This document shows, in pieces, positions 46,140 through 57,857 of a DNA stretch of 64,000 nt. Position 1 is the first letter of the stretch; the number at the start of each line of letters is the position of its first letter. Origin of the DNA: Cunninghamia lanceolata (taxonomy: Eukaryota; Streptophyta; Pinopsida; Cupressales; Cupressaceae); assembly GCA_027924645.1 (NCBI GenBank), contig BSBN01000297.1, positions 7,440,001 through 7,504,000 on the forward strand, written 5' to 3'. A model generated the notes under the pieces. That model had not been told where the DNA came from and did no database searches. It saw nothing but the letters and a program-made list of their open reading frames with translations. Made by a program: the position numbers and the translations under genes.

Positions 46140-47770
46140 TTGTATATCTCATTGTATGTGTTTCTTGTATCTTTTCATTGTATCTTCGAACATACAATCA
46201 CTTTATGCATACAGTTGAACTAAAGTCTTTTCTCCTTTTTCCATACACCCTTTGTACTCCCTGCTTGTATACCTCACTTGTATATTCTATTGTAAAATCA
46301 CATATACAAACACATTATACAGGTATTCTTTACCTTTTATTCTTTCGCAATGCCTTTTGATTCTTTTAATATCGGGATTGTACATTATAAACATACAAAC
46401 ACCCAATATACAAGGACTTCTCCGTTTTTAACTCTTTTCTGACATCCGGCTTGTATTTCCGTTTTGTATCTCCAAATGTACCTCTACTTGTACATCATAA
46501 AACATACATTCTCATTATACAAACATTCAAATTTACAAACGCTGGACCCACCTTACCTTTCCTTTGTATCTCCGCGATGTTCAAAACTCAACGTATCTCT
46601 TAATATACAATTTGGATGTGATACATTAAATTAACTGTATTTTAATCTTCTTGAGTTCCAGCTTGTATGTGAAAAGTGATGTATATTTTGAACATACATA
46701 CAAGCAAAAATATGCATCAGTTTAACTTCATTTTATAATTCCTTCGGTTCCAGTTTGTATAAAGTGCAATGTATATCAGAGTTGTAAATAAGAAATGTAC
46801 AACGCACAATATACATTAACTTTATTGTCTTTGATAACGTTTCAGTTTCGTGCTTTGTATAAATCGATGCATCATGAAATATACTTTAAGTCCGAATGCA
46901 TCATTTATACTGTATTTCAATTTACTTTCAATTCTGTGTTGTATAAAACATAATGTATATTTTACCTTGTATATCTCGAAACATACATAAGGCAAAAAAC
47001 ATACAATAGCTTAACTTTATTCCATAATTACCTTGATTCCGCCCTGTATATAGTGTTTGTATATTTCGTTGTATATTTCATTTCATCCAAATATACAAAC
47101 CCCGATATACAAGTGACGGATTGAACTATTTAGTCACTTGAACTTTGAACCTTTCTCAATTCCACCTTGTATAAAACACAATGTAGATTTTACCTAATAT
47201 TCATTAAGTCCTGATACATTGTATTTACCAAAATTTGCTTTACCCTCGAACTTGCATTGTATAAAGTGGAATGCACGTGTCCCGATACCTTGTATACAAA
47301 ACCTGACGTATACAATCATTATGCATTATTTAATAACATTTCAATTCTGTAATGTATATTATGCTTTCTATCTCATGATTGTATATTTCACATCTGCCAA
47401 ATATACAAGTGCCTAACATACATCGATTATACCAACCTTAATATCTGTTCAATTCTGCACTATGTATAATCCCTTGTATATTTACTTGTATGTCTTCCAT
47501 TTGCCAAATATACAAACCCCAATATACACAGCAGATTTCAACGTGTATACACTCCAACCTAACTCCCTTCGGGTCCACCCTGTATGTGTATATAAAACAT
47601 TTCTTAAATGCATACAAGGAAAAAAGTAACAAAATAAGAAAACTCGACGACTTCCCCTTTTGCAACTAACACAAAAGCGCGATATGCAAATGCATTTGTA
47701 TATGAAACGACCTTGCATATAAAAAGAACTTTGTATATACAAGGCACAAACCCTCTACTTGTACATTTAC
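46140..47770 (-). repeat. TATACA/TGTATA-rich array in U3 of element A 5' LTR
   Basis: The counterpart of 5160-6800, with the same words in the same order plus small insertions. No coding capacity. Confidence 0.7.
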
Positions 47771-48039
47771 CAAAAAACAACAATAACTTGCAAAATACAA
47801 CGAATTTCAGAAAAATTCAAAAAGCAACCCCTATTTATTTTCAACAAGGAATTTACCTATGCTTTGACCTGGTACTCAAATGCAAATTTTCCACTATTTC
47901 TAACAAGGTTTGAATTTTCAGTTCCTCTTCCCTTTTACCACCAAGTAAACCAAACCAACAAGCAAAGCAAACTGGCATCAGCAGGGGTCCTCATTTTGCT
48001 AAGGAGTAAAATGGGGCATGTTGTGAGCATCACAACAGG

Positions 48040-49431
48040 ACCCTTGTTGGTCCCAATCAATAAGTTCATGGTAAACAAGTGTTACAATTTGGGTGCTGGT
48101 GGTGGATGTTAAGGATACAAATGATAGCATGAAAATGGAGGATTCTGTAAATAGGTCAGTCATATGGAGGGAAGAGTCATCAATGATATCCTCATTAGAT
48201 TTTGAATTGACAGGAAAAGTTTCTTCCACCTTGTCGAGGATACCCTCGATCTCCAAGGCGCGTGGTACCTTTCTACCAAATCCTAACCCCTTCTTGTCTA
48301 CTTTCTTCATCATAATAATGGGTTCCATTGTTCCTTGATTCTATTTCCCAAGGCCACCTTTGCCTTTATAGCCCCTATTTTTGACTATCCTTAAGCCATT
48401 GCCATATTTCTTGACTAGTATTGTGACTGGTTATTTCTCCTTGTAGAGCCAAGAAGAGATGTCTTCAATAGTTTCCTCGGCCAATAATTTTCCCTCTTGG
48501 AATTGGGTTAGAGATGCTGGGGGAGGAATTGCTACTTTCTTAGTTGCTTTGGCAATGGGCAGTTGACCGTAGGATTTAGGAGATAGAGGCATCCACCCTA
48601 CACAACAAGATTTTGAGATATCATATTCTCTAAAGCCAATATCACGGATGTGAGCTTTGATTTCAGGAATAGGATAAGGATTATGTTCACTTGCAGAGGC
48701 TTTTGTCAGAGTTCAGAATTAACATATAATGGGGATTCAAGGGCTTTGTCATTATTGGGCACTTGGTTGCAATTCTTATAACTACCTTGTAAGACACGAC
48801 AGAATTTGAAAGGATTAGGGTCGCCTGGGATAGTTATCTTTGTACCATTGAATGGGAACTTGAGAGACTGATGGTACATTGAGGGAACAGCTTTCATGGC
48901 ATGGATCCATGGGTGTCCTAGGATAATGTTATAAGGTAACTCAATGTCAAGGACTTGGCACCGAGTTTCAAGCATGATAGAGCCTACGTGTATAGGCAAG
49001 TGGATAACACCTTCTGACCGGCGTTCAGCATCATCATACCCCTTGATTGTAATACTTTGATCAATGTCGATTCGATCCTCAGAGTATCCCAATTATTTGA
49101 GTAACTTTAGAGAACAGATATTGAGACCAGCACCACCATCTATAAGTATGCGTTTGATCTTGTGTTTATGGATGAGAACCTTAATGTGAAGTGCATCATT
49201 GTGACATGGATCATGAGATGAGAGGTCTTTTTTAGAGAAGACCACACTGTAGGGTGAGGCAATGTTACCTATTATAGCTTGGAAATCCATGACCACTATG
49301 TTGTTAGGAACTAAAGAATCTTGTAGGGATTTTTCTAGCACAGCTTTATGTGCAGGTGACAACTGTAGAAGGTCCAAGATAGAGATCTGTGTAGGGGTTT
49401 TCCCTAGATGTTTGACAAGATTGTAATCCAA
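48040..49431 (-). pseudogene. Protease region with G-patch-like tail, element D
   Basis: Blocks are 49431-49093, 49092-48706 and 48328-47999 (the last runs a few codons into A). The protease has ILIDGGAGLNICSLKLL near 49141-49090 and VLDIELPYNIILGHPWIHAM near 48970-48890, the usual order of catalytic and flap-distal motifs. A Gly-rich NRGYKGKGGLGK stretch near 48345-48400, followed by KKGLGFGRK, resembles the G-patch found after protease in some plant gypsy elements. A TAA or TAG separates the blocks. Confidence 0.65.
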
Positions 49432-52155
49432 TTAAGTTGGGAGACTTGGTGTTGGACCACAAATGGTGACACTACCACGATGAGTTGTAACTACGCAATC
49501 CATAGATTTGGCTTTGATAGTGAGGGTAGATACACTACTTTCTTCAAAATGACCCACAATAGAGTCATAGGAAGTGGAAGCTTTGTTAACACCTTTACCA
49601 TTATCTGGAGGAGGACCTTGACCATGGTTAGGGAATGGTTCCTTGTACATGTTAAGATCCTTGTTGGTGTGTTGGATTGGTTGTTCATCCTCAAAAGTGA
49701 TTTTGTTTCTGTCAATGAGGTTTTGAATGATGTGCTTGTGTTTCATGCATGATGCAGTTTTGTGTCCTTTGCTCCTATGGAATTCACAATATTCATTTTC
49801 TCTGTATCGTGAGGATTTGTAAATAGGTTCACCATATGGGGGAGCGTCTGGTAAGGTGACGAGTTTATTGTGTATAAGTTTCTGTAAAACAGTCTCAATA
49901 GGCTCTCCCTAAGGAGTGAATTGACATGGTGGAGGGTAATTTTGTTGAGGTTTCTCTTATTGTCGTTGGTTTTGGTATGGTTGCCTTTGTTGGTTTTGTT
50001 GGGGCGAAGGTTGACTTGGTTTGGAAAGTTGAAGGGGTTGTTGCAATGTTTATAAAATGTTTAGAATCGACCACACCATCATTGACCAAGTTTTTATTTT
50101 TGTTCCAAAATTTTGGTTTGTCATTTGATTGTTGTTGGAGAGCATTGTCTTTGTTATCTTTAAAGATTTTGACCACGCCCTTAGTGATGAGGGCCTTTTC
50201 AATATTGATTCCCTTGTAGGTAATTTCATTGAAGGTTGTTGCACTAAGAATTTGTAAATAGAAACCTAATTCTTGGTTAAAGTTTTGCACAAATATGCTA
50301 ACAAGATGCTTTTTAGGTATCTTGAATGGGAATTTGCTAGCCATTTGTCTCCATCTTTGAAGGAAGGAAATGAAAGTTTCCCCATTTTTCTATTTATTGT
50401 TGCATAGGTCAGTCATGGAGATTTCATGTTCTGTGTTGTAAGAGAAATGGTTGGCAAATTTCTCTGCAAGCTCATTAAAAGATTTGATACTTGTGGGTAG
50501 GTGCGAGAACCATTCTATTGCTTGACCTCCAAGACTACGAGGAAAGAGGCGCATAAGATATGTGTCATTATGTCAGACCTTGAAGAAAGAAAGATAGATT
50601 CTCTAAGATGGTCTTTTGGGTCACCTTTTCCTTTGTATTTATCAAATTTGGGAATAGTGAAATTATGAGGAAAAGGGATCATGGGTAATGACCAATCAAA
50701 TGGATAAGGACAAACTTCTTCCAAAGAGAAGGTCTTCTTGGTGTGGACAAATGTAAGATCAGATAGTTGTTGTTGAACTTATGCAAGTTTTATCTCCATA
50801 GTTGTGGGAGGGGTTGGAAACATCTCTTGTGGAACTATCAGTGATTATTGTTGCCCATATGGAAGATTGTAGTGGAAGCCATGGGTGTTGGTGTTAAAAG
50901 GGTTGTAAGATTAGTTGGGGTCATATGTGTTTTATGTTAGGTTTAGATTGCGTTGAAATTGGGTGTTTTGATTTTGGGGGGGTGGAGGTGTTGATAGGTA
51001 AGAATGTAGGCTTTGTGATGGTTGTTGATAAGAGTTTGGTGGAGGAAAACTAAAGTTTGTAGGGTTTGGTTGCGGTGGTGGAACATAGCTTTGGGAAGTT
51101 TGGTTTTCGGAATGTTGAGGGTGGTTAGGAAATGTGTTGAAAAAGGTTAGTGTCGATGATCGTTGTGGCGGAGGGACATAGGTCGATGTGTTTTGTGATG
51201 GTTGAGGTTGATTAAGATTGAGATAGGTATGATGTTGTGGTGGAGGGACATACGTGGTGTGGATGTTTTGTGATGGTTGGGGTTGCATGACATTGTTTGG
51301 CTAAAGGATAGAAAGGGTTGATGATGTTGGTGGGGGTGTTTGTTGAGACCCTTGTTGCATGGCTACATAAGTGTTTCCTAGATTGTAATTTGGTGGAAAA
51401 CCTTCTCATGATGGGGTAGCCAATGTTCCACTTGTGATTGGTGTGGGCAATTTAGGAGTGTTTTGTATGTTTGATTTTGCTAGAGTGGCCTATCTTGCTA
51501 GTTCTGCTTGACGATGTAGAGTCTCCTATTATTGTTTGTAGATCTCCATAGGAGTCAAAAGAGGTGATATGGGTCTTTCTACGGTTGGATTTTGATAAAG
51601 AGGATTCTCATATTATGCAATCATTCTCCCTTGTGAGCTTTGTTCAGGTAAGGGTGTGGTCACAATTGACATGGTTTAGACCGCAGGTATGGCATCATAG
51701 GTTTTGTTTGTGTCCTTGAGATTGGATAGATCAAAATCTTGAGGTAATTTTGCTCCTTGTTCGGCTAGTAAGCAAAAAAAATGATCTTGGTTCTCGCTAA
51801 GGATTTTGTCAAAGGTGGCCATGGCTCTAGGATCTTGTATGATTTCATCAAGGTCTTGTCTATCTTCTTGAGAGGATTGACCTATTTCAAAGTGTCACTC
51901 TTCTTGAGATGGGACTTGAACCGTGGTATAACCTTGTGGAACAAAATCTAGAGGCATGCTGGTGGTGAATTGAGTCACATCTACCAGAGGAATATGAATT
52001 GCTTGAGGATTGTTTGGTTGGTCATGTTGTGGCATGTTTTGAGAGTTGGTTGATCTTTCCATTAGTGTCCTTGGAGTAACCTTTGTAGTCATGCTTGGTT
52101 GAGGTGTATGAGGAGGCAATTTACGCTTCCTTGGGGCAACATGCTTTGCCTTCAT
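49432..52155 (-). pseudogene. Gag of element D
   Basis: It starts at ATG 52155 with a basic segment (MKAKHVAPRKRKLPPH). A Pro/Gln region follows with three YVPPPQ repeats (51288-50932), then the capsid-like core (FTIPKFDKYKGKGDPKDHL in 50724-50515; 50344-49895) and a C-terminal part at 49746-49432. Several stops break it. No CCHC knuckle could be identified. Confidence 0.65.
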
Positions 52156-52277
52156 AGTTTGCTAGAGTCTAGTGGTTACCATGGGATACACTAAGACAAT
52201 ATGCTTTGTTTGAGATGCTTGTTGGGGTTTCTATTGTGTTTTTTGGAAAAGACAATTTTGATGAACAATTTCCCAGA

Positions 52278-52475
52278 CCAAAGGCACTGTACTGTTTGAC
52301 CAAAGGCGCAGGACTATGTTACCAAAAGCAAGCTACTATGTTACCAAAGGTGAGCTGCTGTTATACCAAGGGTGGTGAAGTAGGTTTTCCAGAGGCAAGG
52401 TACTATTATACCAAAGGTGAGCTACTATAATACCAAAGGCAAGTTGCTATTATACCAAAGGTGTTGAAGTAGTGT
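52278..52475 (-). repeat. 22-bp repeat cluster 1 (about 9 units) in element D leader
   Basis: Imperfect units of 22 bp begin CCAAAGG on the plus strand at 52278, 52300, 52322 and so on; typical end CTACTATGTTA. One unit is 23 bp. The period is about two helical turns and is not a multiple of three. Confidence 0.8.
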
Positions 52476-53339
52476 TAGTGATGTTTATAAGGAAAATTTT
52501 GATAGTTTTGGATTTTATTTTGATTGGATTTGCTTTGGCAAGAGAAAACACATCAAACAAAGTGGCAAAAAGGATTGACGCAACAGATAGTGCATGTTCG
52601 AGGCTCACAAAAAGCCCAATGTTTCCATGGGTATTTAGAAAATTGTAAACAATATCAAGCACTTCTTATCCCTAGAGACAAGGTTTCATTGCAGTAGATC
52701 AATTCACAACTTAATTCTCTGTTGACCAAATGTCATTCCATAAAGGTGTTAAACATTTGTATCTTTGTGAGAGACGATAGGTAGGGATATCTCACCCTCC
52801 CCTCAGAAATCTCAAGTAGGTCACAAGAGTTTTATGGCTGAGGGAATACTATCTCTTCTCAAGGGAGCCAATGGTGAGTATCTTGAGGGCTTAAATCAAG
52901 TCCCCTTGCACTGATGATTACCACAACGTTTCGAGGTGGATCAAGTAGTCACTATCTAGATTGGTTCTTAGTAACTTTGAGGGACCAATGCCTTACGAGC
53001 AATGTGACAAGCTACTAAAAGATATAATCAATCCTACTAAGAGTATCAAACACTTCGTACAATGTGAAAATTGTTTCCACAAAGTGCTAGTACACCTCTT
53101 TTTGATTTTACACCACAAGGTAAGGCTGACGCTGGTTAGGATTTGGCTTTCACCTTATCCCTCTTATATAACAGTTCAAAGGAAAACTCTGCTTAGGGTC
53201 ATCCTTTTTCGATGAAGCGCAATCCAAAAGTAGGCCCTTCTAAAGGAATAAATGAAATGTAAGATCAAGAACATCAAGCAAAGGTTCAATTGTCCTATTA
53301 TAAGAAAAATAAGGTGCAACTAAATTAGGCACACACACA

Positions 53340-53530
53340 TTTGTAGTTGTCAATTGTCCCTTATGAAGTTGAAGTGTTTGGCATTCATGTCCATTGTCCC
53401 TTAGAAAATTGAAGTGTTTTTGCATTCATATTCATTGTCCCTTAAGAAAGCAATATGTTCCTAGGACTTAGACTATAAAAAAGATGTTTTGTCCCTTAAG
53501 AAAGCAATATGTTCCTAAGACTTGGTTTGC
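53340..53530 (-). repeat. Short tandem duplications in element D leader
   Basis: TGTCCCTTAAGAAAGC with AATATGTTCCTA occurs twice about 57 bp apart (near 53438 and 53492), and TTGAAGTGTTT with GCATTCAT twice just before. The rest of 52476-53672 holds no gene or feature I recognise. Confidence 0.6.
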
Positions 53531-53672
53531 AAAGATTTTGACAATTCTTCAAACCTTGTCCTATATGAACATGTTTAGAAAAACCCATTTGCCCTGTTTG
53601 AGTGATAAGAAGCTACAACAAGTTGATTAGTTCCACACAAAATCAAAAGGTTAGAAAAAATAAATCAATTGA

Positions 53673-53850
53673 CCAAAAGTGCTTTATTGTATTACCAAAG
53701 GTGGCTTACTGTATTGCTGAAAGTGTTGCACTATGTTACTGAAGGTGACTTACTGCAAAACCAAAAGTGATCCACTGTGCAACCAAAAGTGTTGTACTTG
53801 CTACCAAAAGCACAGTACAGTGCTACCAAAAGTGCTTTCCTGTCCCAGAT
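53673..53850 (-). repeat. 22-bp repeat cluster 2 (about 8 units) in element D leader
   Basis: The same unit family as 52278-52475 (CCAAAAGTG then TACTGTATTA). Units are 21-22 bp. Confidence 0.78.
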
Positions 53851-54146
53851 CTTAAAAAAGTTATATTTCGTCAAAAAAAGAGCTGGCTCCAAAGATGAAT
53901 TTATGGTTGACTTGAAGATATGGGATGTAATAGCTGATAGGATCTATAACCTGGGGTCAAGAACAACTCAAATGATGCTACAAAGAGATAGGTTAACTCA
54001 AAAAGTGAAAACTCCTAAATACATCAACTTAGGCAGTATAAAAGACAATTGAAAGACAAATAAATCAGCTTGTCAGTCAATCAATGATAGATGTGGTGAG
54101 TTAAAACCCTGCAAATCACAAAACAAGATCACAAAACCCTAATATG

Positions 54147-54310
54147 CCAAAAGCGCCTTACTACTCTACCATCTGCACTTGACTGTATTACCAATAGCAT
54201 GCTACTATGCTACCAAAGGCACTACAATATCGCTCGAAGGTGCTATACTGTGCCGCCAAAAGTGCTTCACTGTACTGCCAGAGGCACTTTTCAATGTTGC
54301 GTGTGCTGTT
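54147..54310 (-). repeat. 22-bp repeat cluster 3 (about 7 units) in element D leader
   Basis: The same unit family (CCAAAAGTGCTTCACTGTACTG). It lies just inside the primer site. Confidence 0.75.
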
Positions 54311-54363
54311 CTGTACTATACTTCAAAAAAAATCAATTTCTCAAAGAAAAAGAAGTATTGGTG

Positions 54364-54382
54364 GGTCCCACTGAGCGTACCA
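54364..54382 (-). other. Primer binding site of element D
   Basis: Minus strand TGGTACGCTCAGTGGGACC starts 3 bp inside the LTR end. It differs from the A/B/C site, so D uses another tRNA, which I did not identify. Confidence 0.6.
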
Positions 54383-54385
54383 AAA

Positions 54386-55724
54386 TGTGTATGAGAAAAA
54401 TTGAGAGATTGAATGATAAAATCACAACAATGATAATCACTCAATAACCCATAACATAAAGAGATCAATCTAAGTAAAAAAGCCAATATCAATGAATAAA
54501 TCAAATAAAAATAAGAAGGCTTTTACCAAGATTGTATAGTTCTCTTTGTCAAATGTGGATTGCTCAATAGTGTTGTGAAACCGTGTTTGCAACAAGTGAA
54601 TTTAAGTGCTCAAAATGCTCAAAAGATCGTAAAGTGCTCAACGATGCGATGTATGCTCAAAGCACTGTAAAGGATGCCTAAGAATAAGTGATCAAAGAGG
54701 ATTTGTGAAGGAGATGAGGGGGGTTTATATAGGTTTCAAACATGATCGATCAATGGATGAAATAAATCCATATAATGAATGGTTGAGATAAATCAAATAA
54801 CTCATGTTGAATGTGCACACGACATGTGTCACTCCAAAAGGGTATTTTTATTAAGATAATTACTTTTTTGATAAAGATAGATTTGATTTCATGAAATAGA
54901 ATACTTTTTTTTCTAATTCATGAGTTGATGAAAATAAGATAAATTAAAGCCAATTAACTTAACTTTAGATTTATTTTTTTTAGAATTTTAAAAATAAGAC
55001 TGATTGTGCACATGAGTTAAAATGATAGTTTTAGAGGAATTGGAAGGTAATTGAAATTAAATAAATAAATTTATTTAATTGATTGTGCATGATTTTGAAG
55101 AATAGATAAGATATGAAGATTTAAATAAATTAAACAAATAAATTTATTTAATTTATTTTGCATGATGAAGGATAAATAAAATATATGATTATATTTTATT
55201 TTTAGAAGATTTATTTTTAGAAGGAAAAGCAAATTAAATAAATAAATTTATTTAATTGTTTGTGCAAGATTAGAGGAATATGAAGATTATAAATAAAATA
55301 CTTGATTTTATTTATTTTTAGAGGATTGAGATAATTTAAATAAATTTGCATGATTTATTTAAATTTAGAAGAACAATTGATTTAATTAAATAATGTAAAT
55401 TATTTAATTGTAGATAAGAGAATTTGTGATGAATTAATTAAATAATTGGATTTATTTAATTAATATAGACTTGAAATTTGAAAGAGGATAATGATTTAAT
55501 TAAATAATAAAAATTATTTAATTTTGGAAGAATAAGGTTGATTTTGCTGAAATTAATTAAATAAAGAGGATTTATTTAATTAATGTTGAATTTTGGAGTT
55601 TTGGAAGAATTTGATGAAATTAATTAAATAATTAGATCATTTAATTAACACTAAATGCAGGTGATTAAATAGATTAGACGAAATGCAAGTGATTCAAAGA
55701 CTCAATCATTTTTGGGTGTCTATA
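54386..55724 (-). repeat. Element D 5' LTR
   Basis: About 1.34 kb. The minus strand starts TATAGACACC, probably TGTAGACACC with one decay change, and ends ATACACA. It contains a series of AT-rich inverted repeats (54840-55670). The flanking GATAT (55725-55729) is the expected duplication in E; the partner is outside the window. No ORF. Confidence 0.65.
55050..55660. repeat. Serial AT-rich inverted repeats in element D LTR
   Basis: At least eight copies of an AATTAAATAAA ... TTTATTTAATT or TTAATTAAATAA ... TTATTTAATTAA arrangement spaced about 55-75 bp. The first (55056-55081) has 11-bp arms and a 4-base loop. Each can form a hairpin. Confidence 0.7.
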
Positions 55725-56160
55725 GATATTGTTTCTACAATTCTTGTACATCAAAATGATGAAAGGCCTTGAACAGCCCATCGTTGTCTTTAATCAGGGT
55801 TTGGCAGACTATGAATAGAGATATAGTTTCATTGAGAAGCATGTTCTTGTAGTTATTAGGAGTTTAAAGGAATTTAAGCATCTGATTTCTAATAACAAAG
55901 TGCATTTGATGGTTGCCCACCCTAGTGTGAAGGAATTTTTGTTAAGAAGGGATTTAAATGAGAAGAGGGTTGGATGGATCACAAAGGTAATGGATTATGA
56001 CATCGACATTAAGATAACTAAGCTTGTGAGAGGAAAGGGTTTGTGCGAGTAGCTTGCTAATGAGTCTAAAAAAGAGCTTGAAAATGAGGAAGAAATAGTT
56101 CTAGTCACAAATGAGGAGCCTACAGTTGATGCATTAGCAATAAGTATAAGTTGGGTAAGA
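55725..56160 (+). pseudogene. Own-lineage RNase H fragment of element E
   Basis: It begins in mid-domain at the junction with D. Readable parts are DIVSTILVHQND, EQPIVVFNQGLADYE, FIEKHVLVVIRSLKEFKHLI and ITKLVRGKGLCE. The final motif lacks the ADAL Asp, as in A and B. It has two stops and a frame change. The upstream RT and gag of E should lie left of the window, beyond D. Confidence 0.7.
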
Positions 56161-56163
56161 GAC

Positions 56164-57432
56164 ATGAGTCATTTTCTGCATATTAGCGAGTGTCCACCTA
56201 GTTTAGATAAGGCTAAAAGAATATATTATAGATTTCAATCTATTCCCTATGTAGTGGTTGATAATGTTCTTTTCAAAAAGGGCCTGAATGGTGTGCTTTT
56301 GAGATGTATTGATCATGACCAAGTTGACAAAGTGCTTCATGAGTTCCATGATGGAACAGCTGGGGGTCATTTTGCCCCAAGGACTACTGCATGGAAGATA
56401 ATGAGGGCCAGTTACTATTGGCCAAACCTCTTCAAAGATGCCCATGCATGGTCAAGAAAGTGTGTAAAATGTGCCATATTTACAGGCAAAGAGAGGCTGT
56501 TAGCCTTACCTCTACAGGCAATTCAATTGTAATAGCCCTTTATGAGATGGGGCATTAATTTTATAGGTGCCATTAACCCTCCTTCAAGTGCAGGCCACAG
56601 GTGGGTTCTAATAGCAACTGATTACTTTACAAGATGGACTGAGGCAGTGGCTTTGAAAGAAGCCAATGAAACTGTTGTTTTAAATTTTTATGATGATTTA
56701 GTAACCAGATTTGGAGTACCTAAATCAATCATTTCAGATAATGGTTTAGCCTTTGTTGGTTTGAGAGTAAGCGACTGGGCTGTAAGAAATGGAATTCATT
56801 TAAAAATATCATCAAACTATTACCCATAGGGTAATGGTTTGACAGAGTCAACCAATAAGAATCTAATAAGAACTATCAAAAGGACTATGGAAGACAACTA
56901 GATGACCTGGCACACCAAATTGAAATCTGCTTTGTGGGCAGATAGACCAACACTAAAAAGGTCCATTGGAAACTCACCTTATACGCTGGTATATGGAAAG
57001 GAAGCAAGGCTGCCCTTGTCTACTAAGCTTCTAGCTCTTGATCTCATAAATCAGCTCAAAATGTTTGAAGCAGAGGATCCAATGGCAGTTAGGTATGCAC
57101 AACTCATGGAGCTTGAGGAAATAATTGATAAGGCTATGAAAACTATGGAGTTTCACCAACTCCAAGTGAAGAAAGTTTTTGACAAAAGAGAAACACCTAG
57201 AGTGTTTAAGGAAGGAGATGTAGTGCTTAAATGGGATGAACTGAAGAGCAAGCCTGGGAAACATACTAAGTTTCACAGCATGTGGAGTGGCCCATTCATC
57301 ATTGTAGAGTGCAAACAGCACAATGCTTTCTAGCTGTCAAAGATGGATGGAGAAATTTTGCCTATCCCAATTAATGGGATACACCTCAAACAGTGTTTTG
57401 AGTTCTGTTCTACCTTATGTGTCGTAGTTTAG
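56164..57432 (+). pseudogene. Integrase of element E
   Basis: It has a zinc-binding region (LHEFH, GGHFAPRTT, CVKCAIF), then the core. The first catalytic Asp is changed (GINFIG instead of GxDFIG); Asp in ISDNG and Glu in GLTESTNK remain. VYGKEARLP, VKKVFDKRETP and WSGPF follow; the frame ends with TAG at 57430. Stops at about 56530, 56827 and 56900 break it. It is related to A/B integrases but clearly diverged. Confidence 0.82.
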
Positions 57433-57857
57433 GTTTTTTGCTTTCAATAAGTGTTGTTGCACATAGCTTAGATGTTTTTTCCTTTCCTCCAAGTGCATTT
57501 CTGCACAATTAGTTAGGTTGCTCCGAGTCTTGTTTTGTAGATGGAGTAAGGTTGGAAGGTGTTTTACACTGTTCTAAGGAGTTACAACAAGTATGCAAGA
57601 AGTTTTTCCAAGGTTTCAAGCAGAAAAAGACTCATGTGCCCAACAGATTTCAGAAGGCTACTGGTCTAGTTTTTTTAGCAGGCAAACACCACTGAGAGGT
57701 CACCAAAAATGTTACTAAATTATGTTCACACCTAATTTAGCAAGGCCTAAACATCAGTTGTTTAGAGGGAGTACATTTTTTTTTACTTATGCAGGATCAT
57801 CCCGTCAATGTCTAATGTATTGATGGAAGACAAGTGCAAAATCACTTATCATGATCA
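57433..57857 (+). other. 3' untranslated region of element E
   Basis: Non-coding. ATGTTACTAAATTATG with flanks resembles B's AAATAACTAAATTGTTACG at the same distance after pol. A purine run GAGGGAG near 57767 could be the polypurine tract. Confidence 0.5.

Larger units (their letters stand above)
41649..48037 (-). mobile_element. Element A 5' LTR, proximal part (U3 and most of LTR ORF)
   Basis: Read from 48037 leftwards. It contains the start hairpin (48030-48036 and 48020-48026), the TATACA/TGTATA array (about 46140-47770), a leader, and the ORF from 45563 to the B insertion. With 18371-19783 the full LTR is about 7.8 kb. The flanking bases at 48038-48042 are GGACC, the expected duplication in D; the partner copy would be left of the window. 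The interval 45564-48037 has no gene. Confidence 0.87.
48038..55724 (-). mobile_element. Element D: 5' part of a Ty3/gypsy element interrupted by element A
   Basis: On the minus strand it reads 5' LTR, primer site, repeat-rich leader, gag, protease and a G-patch-like stretch, then breaks off at 48038 where A begins. The RT-integrase half should lie beyond A's 3' LTR, left of the window. It is itself inserted in pol of E. The protease style (YNIILGHPWIH) suggests a Tat/Ogre-like or related gypsy lineage distinct from A and B. Confidence 0.75.

Noticed and set aside
52278..52475. Possible CRISPR or satellite in the 22-bp repeats
   Set aside because: Units are contiguous without spacers, and clusters are confined to the leader of one retroelement, so neither label fits.
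54364..54382. Initiator tRNA-Met primer site for element D
   Set aside because: The sequence TGGTACGCTCAG does not match TGGTATCAGAGC, the usual initiator-Met complement.
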